The position numbers and the translations under genes were made by a program. DNA of 64,000 bases, from NCBI GenBank assembly GCA_958431225.1, contig OY288107.1, positions 1,825,501-1,889,500 of the forward strand, written 5' to 3'. Below, piece after piece: positions 1-9,100 of this stretch (its first letter is position 1; each line of letters begins with the position of its first letter). The notes under the pieces were generated by a model. It saw only the letters and a list, made by a program, of their open reading frames with translations. It had not been told where the DNA came from and made no database searches. Source of the stretch: an uncultured Alphaproteobacteria bacterium. GTDB taxonomy: Bacteria; Pseudomonadota; Alphaproteobacteria; Puniceispirillales; UBA1172.

Positions 1-1
1 C

Positions 2-2734
2 GGCGACAAAGTATGGCTCGTTGATTTTGATGATATTTCCAAAAACGACTTCTGCGCCGTCAATCAGTTCACCGTGGAAGAAAACAAACAGAGACGCCGT
101 GCTGATGTTGTCGTTTTTGTCAATGGCATCCCTCTCGCCGTCATTGAGCTGAAAAACGCCGTCAATCAGCACACCACAAACGCTCACGCCTATAACCAAT
201 TACAGACCTACACGCGCGACATCCCCTCGCTTTTCCGCACCAATGCGCTCCTTGTGATATCAGACGGCATTGAGGCTAAACTGGGCGCGCTCCATGCCCC
301 AAAGCAACGCTTTATGCGCTGGCGGACGATTGATGGCGTCACTATTGCCGAAAAGAACGCCGCGGAACTAGAAACACTGCTCAAAGGAGTGTTTGATAAG
401 CATATCTTGCTAGACTTTATCCAATATTTCACAGTGTTTGAAAAAGACGGCGCGCAAATTACCAAAAAAATCGCCGCCTACCACCAATACCACGCCGTCA
501 ATAAAGCCATCCAAAGCACCCTTGATGCCGCCTCGGAAAAAGGCGACAAGCGGGCAGGGGTGATCTGGCACACGCAAGGTTCCGGCAAAAGTCTTTCTAT
601 GGCGTTCTTTGCCGGCAAAATCATCCGCCAAAAAGCAATGAAAAACCCCACATTGGTGGTCTTAACTGACCGCAACGATTTAGACCAACAGCTATTCAAT
701 ACCTTCTGCTTATGTAAAGACCTGCTCCACCAAGACCCAGCGCAAGCGACAGACCGCAAGGATATGCGCGAAAAACTCGCAGTTGATGTCGGCGGAGTCG
801 TCTTTACGACTATCCAAAAATTTGCTCCTGAAAAAGGCGAGAAATTCCCGCTACTCTCTGACCGCAGGAATATCATCGTCATTGCCGATGAAGCCCACCG
901 CAGCCAATATGATTTTATCGATGGTTTCGCCCGCCATGTGCGGGATGGACTCCCTAATGCCTCATTTATAGGCTTTACTGGCACGCCAATTAAGCAATCT
1001 GATAAAAATACCTATGCTGTCTTTGGTAAAGAAATAGATACCTATGATATCCAACAAGCCGTAGATGACGGTGCAACAGTGCGAATCTATTATGAAAGCC
1101 GTTTGGCTAAAATTGAACTCAACGAAGCAGAGCGACCCCACATAGAAGAAGAATTCGAAGAAGTCACCGAAAGTGAAGAAGTTGAACACAAAACAAAACT
1201 CAAAAGCAAATGGGCGCGCCTAGAAGCGCTGGTCGGGACGGAAAAACGCATTAATCTCATCGCCCAAGATATAGTCGACCACCTCGAAGCTAGGCTAGAG
1301 GCAATGAACGGCAAAGCTATGGCAGTATGCATGAATCGCGGTATCTGCGTTAATCTATACGATGCTATCATTAAACTGCGTCCAAAATGGCATAGCGCTG
1401 ACAACAAAAAAGGCGCGGTTAAAGTCGTTATGACTGGTTCCGCTAGCGACCCCGAATCTTTCCACCCCCACTTACGCAATAAAGCCGCCCAAAATGCCAT
1501 AGCACAACGCGCAAAAAACCCAGACGACCCCCTCAAATTAGTTATCGTCCGAGACATGTGGCTCACCGGATTTGATGCACCGCCAATGCACACAATGTAT
1601 GTTGATAAGCCAATGCAAGGGCATAATCTCATGCAGGCAATCGCGCGGGTGAACCGAGTATTCAAAGACAAACCTGGCGGGCTAGTCGTGGATTATCTGG
1701 GAATATTATACAGCCTCAAAAAAGCGCTAGCGCGCTATACTGAAAGAGATCGTGCAGAAACTGGCGTGTCTCAAGTCAAAGCCATCGCCGCTATGATGAA
1801 ACAATATGAACGGGTGCAACAGCTATTTCATGGCTTTGATTACTCAATAGCAATCAATGGAAAACCACAGGACCGCCTAAACATTCTACCCGTAGCGATG
1901 GATCATATTTTAAGCCAAGAAGAAGGTCGCGAATGCTTTATGCGGTTCTCTCTCAAACTATCCAAAGCCTTCGCCCTATGCGCCGCCAGCGACGAAGCCA
2001 AAGAAATTAGAGATGAAGTCGGTTTTTTTCAAAATGTCAGGTCAGCGTTTTCTAAAACCACATCTAGTTCCGATAGAGACCATGAGGATTTGGAAACATC
2101 ACTCCAACAACTCGTCTCCAAAGCCGTCGCATCCACCGAAGTGGTAGATATATTCGCCGCCGCCGGATTAAAGAACCCCGAAATATCCATTCTATCAGAT
2201 GAATTCCTCGCCGAAGTGAAGGGAATGAAGCAGAAGAACCTTGCTCTGGAGATACTCAAAAAACTTTTGAAAGATGAAATAAATCTACGTGCCAAAAAGA
2301 ACGTGGTGCAGGCGCGGAATTTCACCGAAATGCTCGAAGCAACCATACAAAAATATCAAGGACGCTTAATTGAAACCGCACAAATCATCGAAGAACTTAT
2401 AGACCTCGCCAAAGAAATGCGCAAAGCACAAGATAAAGGCGAAGAGCTCGGCTTGGATGAAAATGAAACCGCGTTTTACGATGCGCTGGCAGATAATATA
2501 AGTGCTCAAGAGGTTCTAGGGGACAATCAACTACGCGAAATTGCCCGCGAACTAGCCGATTCAATCAGGGGTAGCGCCAGCATAGACTGGACAATAAAAG
2601 AAAGCGTGCGCGCAAAAATCCGCGTGTTAGTAAAACGCATCCTACGCAAACACGGCTACCCACCCGACCTACAAGAAAAAGCAACACAAACCGTCCTAGA
2701 ACAAGCAGAACTAATCTCCGCAGAACGGGCGTAA
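2..2734 (+). CDS. hsdR: Type I restriction enzyme R subunit HsdR (5' truncated by window edge)
   Basis: Motor and nuclease subunit of a type I restriction-modification complex: it translocates DNA and cuts it far from the methylation target. The frame is open from base 2, and the residues before the GTG at 74 ([17 protein letters not shown]) already match the conserved HsdR N-terminus, so the true start lies outside the window. The PD-(D/E)xK nuclease motif reads DVVVFVNG then AVIELKN (about 104-155). Walker A is HTQGSGKS (about 569-592), the DEAH-type box is DEAHRSQY (about 886-909), and motif III is GFTGTP (about 970-987). A helical C-terminal domain follows, ending in a normal stop. The hsdM and hsdS genes are not visible and are probably upstream. 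It converges on the CBASS operon with about 60 bp between. Identification is secure; activity depends on the unseen subunits. Confidence 0.95.
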   Translation, partial: GDKVWLVDFDDISKNDFCAVNQFTVEENKQRRRADVVVFVNGIPLAVIELKNAVNQHTTNAHAYNQLQTYTRDIPSLFRTNALLVISDGIEAKLGALHAPKQRFMRWRTIDGVTIAEKNAAELETLLKGVFDKHILLDFIQYFTVFEKDGAQITKKIAAYHQYHAVNKAIQSTLDAASEKGDKRAGVIWHTQGSGKSLSMAFFAGKIIRQKAMKNPTLVVLTDRNDLDQQLFNTFCLCKDLLHQDPAQATDRKDMREKLAVDVGGVVFTTIQKFAPEKGEKFPLLSDRRNIIVIADEAHRSQYDFIDGFARHVRDGLPNASFIGFTGTPIKQSDKNTYAVFGKEIDTYDIQQAVDDGATVRIYYESRLAKIELNEAERPHIEEEFEEVTESEEVEHKTKLKSKWARLEALVGTEKRINLIAQDIVDHLEARLEAMNGKAMAVCMNRGICVNLYDAIIKLRPKWHSADNKKGAVKVVMTGSASDPESFHPHLRNKAAQNAIAQRAKNPDDPLKLVIVRDMWLTGFDAPPMHTMYVDKPMQGHNLMQAIARVNRVFKDKPGGLVVDYLGILYSLKKALARYTERDRAETGVSQVKAIAAMMKQYERVQQLFHGFDYSIAINGKPQDRLNILPVAMDHILSQEEGRECFMRFSLKLSKAFALCAASDEAKEIRDEVGFFQNVRSAFSKTTSSSDRDHEDLETSLQQLVSKAVASTEVVDIFAAAGLKNPEISILSDEFLAEVKGMKQKNLALEILKKLLKDEINLRAKKNVVQARNFTEMLEATIQKYQGRLIETAQIIEELIDLAKEMRKAQDKGEELGLDENETAFYDALADNISAQEVLGDNQLREIARELADSIRGSASIDWTIKESVRAKIRVLVKRILRKHGYPPDLQEKATQTVLEQAELISAERA

Positions 2735-2797
2735 TTTTGCCACGTCGCTGGAACAGTGACATGGCCAAGCTAGCATTTGATCCATGGGCAGGAGTAG

Positions 2798-3283
2798 CTA
2801 GACTAGATTTAACCGCCGAGTACCGGCCTTTGCAGTAACCCCAATATACCAATCACGCACTAATGTTGTCTTTCCAACGATAATAAAGGCAAAGCCAGGC
2901 ATTTCATGGGTCGATTTTTGGAAACAATCATTAGTGGTTTCAATATCGAGTTCTGAAGGCACCGGTTTTTTCTCCGGATGGGTATGCCAATCCCCGAGAT
3001 AGAGATGTCCATTTTTGAAATGTTCTTTTATTTCTGCCTGCTCTTCTTTTCTGTCGGGTAAATATCGATTACGAGATCTTTTATCACTTTCGCGCGGGCC
3101 AGTAGCAATATTGACCAGAAATGTTTTTCCATCAAGTTTCCCAAATAATTGTCCACCAGCTTCTTTTTTCAAGAAGCCATTTTGTCGGAATTTATTAAGG
3201 TGCGTGAGGACTTCAGGGCTAAGCACAATCTTAAAACCTGATTTTGACCTACTTTCCCGCCATATTGATTTTGTTATGCGCAT
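2798..3283 (-). CDS. cap3: Cap3, JAMM/MPN-family isopeptidase of CBASS
   Basis: A 161-residue JAB/MPN metalloprotease. In type II CBASS, Cap3 removes the CD-NTase from the proteins to which Cap2 has ligated it, acting like a deubiquitinase. The zinc site is complete: an upstream Glu in KEAGGQLFG, then HTHP followed seven residues later by SELD (H-x-H-x10-D). It is the last gene of the minus-strand operon and its start overlaps the end of cap2 by 10 bp, so the two are probably translationally coupled. The length is normal for Cap3. Function comes from the family and the operon; no substrate can be read from sequence. Confidence 0.9.
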   Translation of the reverse strand: MRITKSIWRESRSKSGFKIVLSPEVLTHLNKFRQNGFLKKEAGGQLFGKLDGKTFLVNIATGPRESDKRSRNRYLPDRKEEQAEIKEHFKNGHLYLGDWHTHPEKKPVPSELDIETTNDCFQKSTHEMPGFAFIIVGKTTLVRDWYIGVTAKAGTRRLNLV

Positions 3284-5016
3284 TTAGGTAACTTTTCTGA
3301 GAACATAACAAACCCTTCATCACAAAAGGATCGATGCCCTTTCCATTTTTTTGTCCAATCGCCTTCAGCAGTAACTACTGTCTCTTTATTTGCAACCCAA
3401 CACTTTATCTCTGACGTAAGCGGATTTTGTTGCTGCAACACCTCTACAGCTTTCCGCGCAATCAAACTAGTCGTGTATTGGAGTTCAATGGCTCCGTAGC
3501 TCACAAATTCCGCCCCGCAACCAGCCTCGTGGTGTACATCGTCATCCTGCCACCTCACTATTTTCAATTTATACTGTCCCCATTCATCTAAGGCACACTC
3601 TATATCACCACCATTTTTCCCGATAGTGACACAAAATCCAGCGGCCGCATGGTTTTCAGTATAGCCGTAGATTATCGGTGTTTTTCTCTTGTTTTTCTTG
3701 CTATGCCAAGCACTGAGTCTTTGAAGAGAATACTTATCCGCCGTTAATTCCAATATGAGGTCGGAAGATTTTAAAATTTTTCCAATTTCTTCTGTTTTTT
3801 GCCAAATTTCATTGTGTGCTTCGATTTCTGCATGAGGATAGGCTCGCCTAAACATGGAGCAAAGTTCTTCTGATTTATTCTTACCAGCCGAATTCATACC
3901 TAAAACGTGGCGACTTACATTTGCCGTTGATAATTTATCCCCATCAATTAGATGCATCTTGCCAACGCCGGACTTAAGGAGGAGCTCTGCTACAGAACTT
4001 CCAATAGAACCACAGCCAATGACCGTAACAGTCTTTCCCGATAAAGCGTCCACTTCATTGCGATTTTTGTCTCGACCATGAACCCAATGCGCGTCAGCTC
4101 GCTCAACTTTTGCGTTGTATAATTTTGAAGAAAAAAGATATTGATTAAGTATGGGTGGTGGCAGTTTATCAACACTCCTAAACCCGTTAGGCAGTTTATT
4201 CTTTGGTTTTTTTTGAATTGAAGCCACTAGGCAATCTCCGTGCTTTGTTTCAACATTCATGCAAATAATGATTAGTGATGGCAAGGGTACAAATGCTTTG
4301 CGAATTTTATCATCAATATTGATATCAAATGCACCCAACAGCTTCAAAAATCCAGTCCCATTTTCAGGGTAGTCGCATGGGCGAATAGTCTTATCTCCGA
4401 TGTCCACTAATATTGATTTGAATAATTCGTATTCCTTTTCATTTGTGGGATCATAATAATTTGAAAGCCACTGTTTCGCTTGCTTATGATCATCGGCTAA
4501 TAGGATAAAATCCCTATTTTGATAGGCACTCACTATTTTTGTTTTAAATGGTGCGGTCACAATACTAATGATTCGAGTGTTATCTTTATGTGGCGCGCAT
4601 TGTTTCCAATAACTTTCAATTTCGTCTCTGAAGTCTGCGGTGTTTTTATCTGTAATTAAGTCGTGAAGTAGCTCATAGGCGTGCTCAAGGGTGCATGTTA
4701 CAATACCCTCTACATCAGATTGATTGAATACAGTTGAAGGTTCAAAAAGGCACAGTTTTCCACTTTCCTCAACATGAGGCCATTTACAAAAATATTCAGC
4801 ATCTATGTAGATTTCTGGCCAAGAAAGAGGAAAATCTGACTTGATCTGGAGGCTGGCACAAAGCACTTTTGATAAGCGAAACTGAAGATCCCACTTTCGA
4901 TAAAAACCCTCGCTATCTTGCGATGCGCGACCGCCATTATTAGAGGCTTTAAATTCGCTAATATGATCACTTGAACGCAAAGCATTTTCAATGGATTCAA
5001 TGACGCTTTTTTTCAT
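3274..5016 (-). CDS. cap2: Cap2, E2-E1 ubiquitin-transfer-like fusion of CBASS
   Basis: A 580-residue fusion of an N-terminal E2-like domain and a C-terminal ThiF/E1-like adenylation domain. In type II CBASS, Cap2 adenylates the C-terminus of the CD-NTase and attaches it to targets, priming the synthase. The E2-like part has a candidate catalytic cysteine at about residue 89 (ESGKLCLFEPS). The nucleotide-binding loop VIGCGSIGSSVAE sits near residue 330, followed by the acidic LIDGDKL. The E1 cysteine is C500 in the motif AGCGAEF. It lies 25 bp downstream of the CD-NTase gene and overlaps cap3. All key residues I can check are present, so the gene looks intact. Confidence 0.93.
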   Translation of the reverse strand: MKKSVIESIENALRSSDHISEFKASNNGGRASQDSEGFYRKWDLQFRLSKVLCASLQIKSDFPLSWPEIYIDAEYFCKWPHVEESGKLCLFEPSTVFNQSDVEGIVTCTLEHAYELLHDLITDKNTADFRDEIESYWKQCAPHKDNTRIISIVTAPFKTKIVSAYQNRDFILLADDHKQAKQWLSNYYDPTNEKEYELFKSILVDIGDKTIRPCDYPENGTGFLKLLGAFDINIDDKIRKAFVPLPSLIIICMNVETKHGDCLVASIQKKPKNKLPNGFRSVDKLPPPILNQYLFSSKLYNAKVERADAHWVHGRDKNRNEVDALSGKTVTVIGCGSIGSSVAELLLKSGVGKMHLIDGDKLSTANVSRHVLGMNSAGKNKSEELCSMFRRAYPHAEIEAHNEIWQKTEEIGKILKSSDLILELTADKYSLQRLSAWHSKKNKRKTPIIYGYTENHAAAGFCVTIGKNGGDIECALDEWGQYKLKIVRWQDDDVHHEAGCGAEFVSYGAIELQYTTSLIARKAVEVLQQQNPLTSEIKCWVANKETVVTAEGDWTKKWKGHRSFCDEGFVMFSEKLPKCA

Positions 5017-5041
5017 TTTTTACATCCAATGTGATATGATT

Positions 5042-6007
5042 TTATGCATAGCCACCAGTTCCGCCAGCCTTTCTAACTGCTGAGCCTCCCGATGCATATT
5101 TCTTTCCGCCACCGAAGAAATCCGTATCGAAAAATTTATTCCAGCATTTTGCCGCATCTTCGTCATCACAATTGTCATTAAGTAACGGTGCAAGATATTC
5201 AAACTTGTCACAAAGTTCGTCACGAAATTTCTTCGCTTTTGAATCATCGTAATCAGCAATGAATGTGCCGAGCGTAACGGGATGCTCAATTTGGAGAGTT
5301 ACCCTTAGACGATTACACATTTTTTGTAGTGTGTAGTAGAGTGCTGCATCATCTCTACCAGAATACGAGCTATAGCACTCACAAACCAATACGGTGATGC
5401 CAAAGCCCCCTAAAATGGAGCCTTTCCAACTCTCACGACTTCGTGCAAAAGCTTTTACAAGCCGGGCAAGCCGTAGAAGTTGGTCACCATCTGCGCTATA
5501 ACGGCGCTGATCTTTAAACCATTCTGTGACGTCTTGTGCATCAGAGCGCACCCAATCAGTGCTTGCTAATTCAGGATTTTCTTCATTGTCATCTAATCGA
5601 TAAGCGGGGATATCAATGTGCGTGCCATCATTGTACTCCACCCTCACGCAATGCTTGCGAACATGTGGGGTTTTTTTCAAACTCGAATCCTGAACAGCGT
5701 CGCAAACCATTTGGCGAACAGCAAGCGCAGCTTTATCTGCGCCACCTGATCCAACCAAGTCTGATCGCTTGAAATACACACCATCATCAATGTCGTAATC
5801 ATTGTTAGGTGCTTGAACCATTGTTCGCATAGCGTATGAACCTTGAGATTTTACCTTTACATATTTTGGGGAGGCGTTCTCTCGAAGTCCATTTTCGAGC
5901 TTCTTACGATTGGCATTTCGCTTGTTTCTCATGGAGTCTTGTTGACTTAGGTTAAGATTGACCTCATCATCGTGAAACTTGGTGATTTCTTTGTGACAAT
6001 TATACAT
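5042..6007 (-). CDS. CD-NTase (DncV-like cyclic oligonucleotide synthase) of CBASS
   Basis: A cGAS/DncV-like nucleotidyltransferase that makes the second messenger activating the neighbouring phospholipase after phage infection. I chose the ATG at 6007 (321 residues) because it follows the ribosome site AAAGGA and overlaps the capV stop by 8 bp (ATGTATAA); an upstream in-frame ATG at 6097 lies inside capV. The active site is QGSYAM (G56-S57) followed by D72-I-D74 in YDIDDGVYF, with a further acidic motif THIDIPAY. The C-terminus is flexible and ends GGTGGYA, as expected of a CD-NTase tail conjugated by Cap2. The closest described relative by architecture is DncV, but the nucleotide product cannot be deduced here. 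Confidence 0.92.
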   Translation of the reverse strand: MYNCHKEITKFHDDEVNLNLSQQDSMRNKRNANRKKLENGLRENASPKYVKVKSQGSYAMRTMVQAPNNDYDIDDGVYFKRSDLVGSGGADKAALAVRQMVCDAVQDSSLKKTPHVRKHCVRVEYNDGTHIDIPAYRLDDNEENPELASTDWVRSDAQDVTEWFKDQRRYSADGDQLLRLARLVKAFARSRESWKGSILGGFGITVLVCECYSSYSGRDDAALYYTLQKMCNRLRVTLQIEHPVTLGTFIADYDDSKAKKFRDELCDKFEYLAPLLNDNCDDEDAAKCWNKFFDTDFFGGGKKYASGGSAVRKAGGTGGYA

Positions 6008-7157
6008 GGGACTCGTTCCTTTCGTATGTTGGTGGTTGTTCACGTTGCATTGTCGGCATGCTCTGGAATAGAGCTTTGATTTTTTGAGCATCCTCATCCG
6101 AGGAATTCTTCATTTTGCTACAAAGGCTATCCACATCTTTTTCAGCTTGGGTTCTAAGTACACTCATAGATTCCTCGCTTGTAGCATCAATCTGACCATG
6201 TTTAGATTGCTCGGACGCTAGTGCTTTGCTTGAAAAGCGAATGATTGAACATTTCACACGTAGGTGCTTCGCTATTGTTTTTGCCATATGATCAAATAGA
6301 TTTTGTTGGGCATTCAGCGTCATGTCAACAACCTTCGCACCTTTTCGCCATTCACAATAGGACCAGTCATTACGTCCATTGGATAGTCTGTCGCTCCCAT
6401 CTGGCGGGTTAGTTCCAAGGCAATATATTTCAATAGGGCGTTTATCCTGGTTCATCTCTAACGCATCCCATAGAGCCACTAATACCGGATTGTTGGCAAA
6501 TAATCCGCCATCAACAAAAGCCTTATATAGTGGGTCGTTTTCGTTGTTTTGTGGGCGGATATTAGCAATGGTGCGATATATCGGCGCTGCTGTGCTGGCT
6601 AGGCATATATCCACGAGCCTATAATCATTATCGCGACGATTAGTGCCAGTCAAATGAGGCGTTTTAAATACCCATGCATTATGGTCGTATAAGTGGACGG
6701 CGGTGACTACTAAGGCTATTTTTCGTTTTTCCCATACTTGACCGACAGTTTTATCTTCTAAAAACTTCTTCAACTCCTTCGAGAGAGCCATTTCACCTGA
6801 TCTGATGGATTTTTTTCTATAAATAAAATCCAAAAATGCTTCGCATATTGATGTGGGTAATTGTCTTGGGAATACCTTTGGGCCAAATTCTGAAAACGCT
6901 TCTGCAATAGTCGAGATGGACACGCCGGCAACTAGACCACAAGCCATGATAGCACCGCTACTGGTACCCACAATTAAATCAAAGCCCTTGCCAACATCCA
7001 AGCACTCATCAGGGTCTTTTCCCCTGATGTGCGATTTTTGAAGCTTGTTCAGATAAGCAGAGGCGTAAATTCCACGCATTCCGCCCCCATCAATACTCAG
7101 CACTCTTAATACATCGTTAGGCATACTCACTTCCACATATGTATCCAAAGGATCCAT
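6000..7157 (-). CDS. capV: CapV-like patatin phospholipase, CBASS effector
   Basis: A 385-residue patatin-like phospholipase. In CBASS operons of this layout the enzyme is switched on by the cyclic nucleotide and degrades the inner membrane, killing the infected cell. The oxyanion loop DGGGMRG is at residues 23-29, the nucleophile elbow GTSSG at 64-68 (serine 66), and the dyad aspartate in FVDGGLFANN. It is the first gene of the four-gene minus-strand operon (capV, CD-NTase, cap2, cap3), the order known from the Vibrio cholerae El Tor system. A second possible start (MPND) lies 11 codons downstream. About 120 bp separates it from hipA; the operon promoter should lie there, but I see no clear consensus. 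Confidence 0.92.
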   Translation of the reverse strand: MDPLDTYVEVSMPNDVLRVLSIDGGGMRGIYASAYLNKLQKSHIRGKDPDECLDVGKGFDLIVGTSSGAIMACGLVAGVSISTIAEAFSEFGPKVFPRQLPTSICEAFLDFIYRKKSIRSGEMALSKELKKFLEDKTVGQVWEKRKIALVVTAVHLYDHNAWVFKTPHLTGTNRRDNDYRLVDICLASTAAPIYRTIANIRPQNNENDPLYKAFVDGGLFANNPVLVALWDALEMNQDKRPIEIYCLGTNPPDGSDRLSNGRNDWSYCEWRKGAKVVDMTLNAQQNLFDHMAKTIAKHLRVKCSIIRFSSKALASEQSKHGQIDATSEESMSVLRTQAEKDVDSLCSKMKNSSDEDAQKIKALFQSMPTMQREQPPTYERNESHV

Positions 7158-7280
7158 AGCCTACCAAAAAGAATAGTAAAAGTCAAGTGGCTAATTGGCA
7201 ATAATTTTTAGATCGGACAAAAAGTCGATGTTCCGCGTGTGAGGCTGAGATGGGTGAGCAATCTGAGATAGCGGATAAAA

Positions 7281-8516
7281 TTAACCACCAATCACCCCAC
7301 TAATCCGCTTCACATTACCAGCACTAACCCCACATTGCCTAGCAAGCCCCACCCATTCACTAAGCGCTGATTGGGTCCGCGCAATAATGCTATCAATGCT
7401 TTCTTGGGGTATTTTCGCCTCAATCCCCAGCTTCACGAGATGCCCCACATCAGGACTCCCGCCTTCGCCTAACACCGCCGTACTCTGCTCGCCATTAGGC
7501 CCTGAGGAAAACGTCAAATCGTATGCAGGCGAGACTTTCCATTCGCCGTCCGCGTCCATTAAAAAGCTGAAATTCTTGGCGTGGTCATCACGATTATGCG
7601 CCAGCACGTTGAACGTGGCTAGGCGGAACATTTTTTCGACCTCGCGTATGTCTTTGGTGAGGCGCATTGTCAGCGCCAGCAAATCTTCGTAATCCAGCGA
7701 CGGCATCCTGAAATCAGAATGCAACAGCCCGCACGCTGTGTGCATGTGGAGGCGTTTGGTGCCTTGGCGGTCAAAGCGTTTTACTGCGAAATATCCTGCG
7801 CCTTTTTGCGCCGGGAATAGATGCGCCTCGGGCATATCCAGCCCCGCTTTCGCCGCCATCAACGCGTAGGTATACTCAATCGCGCCGGCATCCGCGCCGT
7901 CATAGGCATTGGGGAATTTGACCAGCCATGACTCATAATTAGAGTCGGCATGCGCGCCGTGAATGATGTATTTTTTATTCTTATGCACGCCAATCATAGC
8001 CTTAGGTCGCGCGCCCGCGGATGAGCCATTTAGCGCCAATAATTCCGCCAAAACATCGCTCGCATCGCCCGCCATGACCTGCTCGGCTTGCTGGGCTAAA
8101 GTATCAATGTTAATGTTATCTAGGCGAACATCATCGGCGCGCTCTGGCTCATAAACCAGCGCGCCCATACCCCCTTTGCCGACATAACTTAGGCGGTCGA
8201 GGGGCGACAGCGCTGCTGGCTTAACGCCAAGTGCCTGCACCCGACGATCCAATAACAACCGCCCCCAACCATCGGGCAGGCTGTCATTAAACACCCCGGG
8301 CAAGCCTTCAAAAAGCGATGCCTCAAAGGATTGGAGAGTAGGGGACAGGGGGCAGTGCAGGGGCGAAATATCCAATCCGCGTTGCGTAAAATTAGTATCA
8401 TATTGAAAATAAATCACCCGCCCATCGCGCGCCAACTGCCCAACAGGAATGGTCGTGCCATCAAAGCAAAGCCCGACTTTGATATGCGAAATCGGCTCAA
8501 AACTCATTTGCGCCAT
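7281..8516 (-). CDS. hipA: HipA-family serine/threonine kinase toxin (first hipBA pair)
   Basis: A 411-residue HipA-type protein kinase. HipA toxins phosphorylate targets such as glutamyl-tRNA synthetase and induce dormancy; the target of this copy is unknown. The N-subdomain motif PDGWGRLLLDR, the catalytic loop AHNRDDHAKNFSF and the metal-binding PAYDLTFS are all present, so the kinase should be active. The gene overlaps the upstream antitoxin by 13 bp, typical of coupled TA pairs. It differs clearly from the second HipA at 12618-13892, so the two are not a recent duplication. Confidence 0.92.
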   Translation of the reverse strand: MAQMSFEPISHIKVGLCFDGTTIPVGQLARDGRVIYFQYDTNFTQRGLDISPLHCPLSPTLQSFEASLFEGLPGVFNDSLPDGWGRLLLDRRVQALGVKPAALSPLDRLSYVGKGGMGALVYEPERADDVRLDNINIDTLAQQAEQVMAGDASDVLAELLALNGSSAGARPKAMIGVHKNKKYIIHGAHADSNYESWLVKFPNAYDGADAGAIEYTYALMAAKAGLDMPEAHLFPAQKGAGYFAVKRFDRQGTKRLHMHTACGLLHSDFRMPSLDYEDLLALTMRLTKDIREVEKMFRLATFNVLAHNRDDHAKNFSFLMDADGEWKVSPAYDLTFSSGPNGEQSTAVLGEGGSPDVGHLVKLGIEAKIPQESIDSIIARTQSALSEWVGLARQCGVSAGNVKRISGVIGG

Positions 8517-8815
8517 CCGCGTTTGCGTGGAGGTTTAGATTTCTGCGCCAGCACGTCATCAATAGAATCAAAACCCTTATCGGCGGAAGGTTTGAGCGCA
8601 TCCACAACATCCTCAAGCGCGCCCAGCACCATGGCAATTTTCAAAAAAGACTCAAGCGAAATCAGCCCCTTCTGCTCAAATTTACGCAAAACCGGCAAAC
8701 TAACCCCAGCGCGCGCCGCCAAACCCGCCTGCGTCAAACCCTGCCGCAACCGCATAGCCTTAACACGCTGACGCAACAATTCCTGCGCCTTAGATGTTGT
8801 TGTAAGTGATGCCAT
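8504..8815 (-). CDS. hipB: HipB-like XRE antitoxin
   Basis: A 103-residue protein with one helix-turn-helix of the Cro/C1 type (residues about 14-70: LRQGLTQAGLAARAGVS, then LRKFEQKG). It should neutralise HipA and repress its own operon. The basic C-terminus (SKPPRKRGWRK) is extended and could contact DNA or HipA. It starts just downstream of an inverted repeat at 8824-8846 that is a good candidate operator. The start codon has no strong ribosome site; expression may be low or leaderless-like. Confidence 0.88.
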   Translation of the reverse strand: MASLTTTSKAQELLRQRVKAMRLRQGLTQAGLAARAGVSLPVLRKFEQKGLISLESFLKIAMVLGALEDVVDALKPSADKGFDSIDDVLAQKSKPPRKRGWRK

Positions 8816-8823
8816 GGTATTAC

Positions 8824-8846
8824 TTTACCGCATTTTTGCGGATAAA
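8824..8846. promoter_or_regulatory. Inverted repeat upstream of hipB (candidate HipB operator)
   Basis: The half sites CCGCA (8828-8832) and TGCGG (8837-8841) are separated by TTTT and flanked by TTTA and ATAAA, giving a near-symmetrical 23-bp site. It lies 9-31 bp upstream of the hipB start, where an autorepressor would bind. The core CCGCA-N4-TGCGG resembles the sites at 11040-11094. Confidence 0.55.
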
Positions 8847-8953
8847 GCAATATAATAATGTTAGTTTTGGGAAGGCAATGCGAAAGTTCTAACCGCATTT
8901 ATACCTTGTAAATTCGGACTCGAACTCCTGAAATGCAAGGTATGTTAGGCTGA

Positions 8954-9100
8954 TGGCTCACAAAAAGACTGGAAAAAAGCATCAGCCATAACCCAACTGT
9001 GGCACTGCTCGGCGCGCGTCAGCTTGGCAAAACCACACTTGCTAACAGCATAGCAGAAAACACCATGAAGGGGATGCTATGGCAAAAGCAGACAAAATGA
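8954..9100 (+). pseudogene. Remnant of an AAA_14/DUF4143-type ATPase N-terminus
   Basis: Between an in-frame TGA (8951) and a TGA (9098) the frame reads TKRLEKSISHNPTV, then ALLGARQLGKTT and LANSIAENTMKG. This matches the start and P-loop of AAA_14/DUF4143 ATPases, whose signature is LLGARQvGKTTLA. The other roughly 350 residues of that family are absent and the frame runs into the next gene. I read it as a decayed gene end joined to the AAA gene that follows. Confidence 0.6.
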
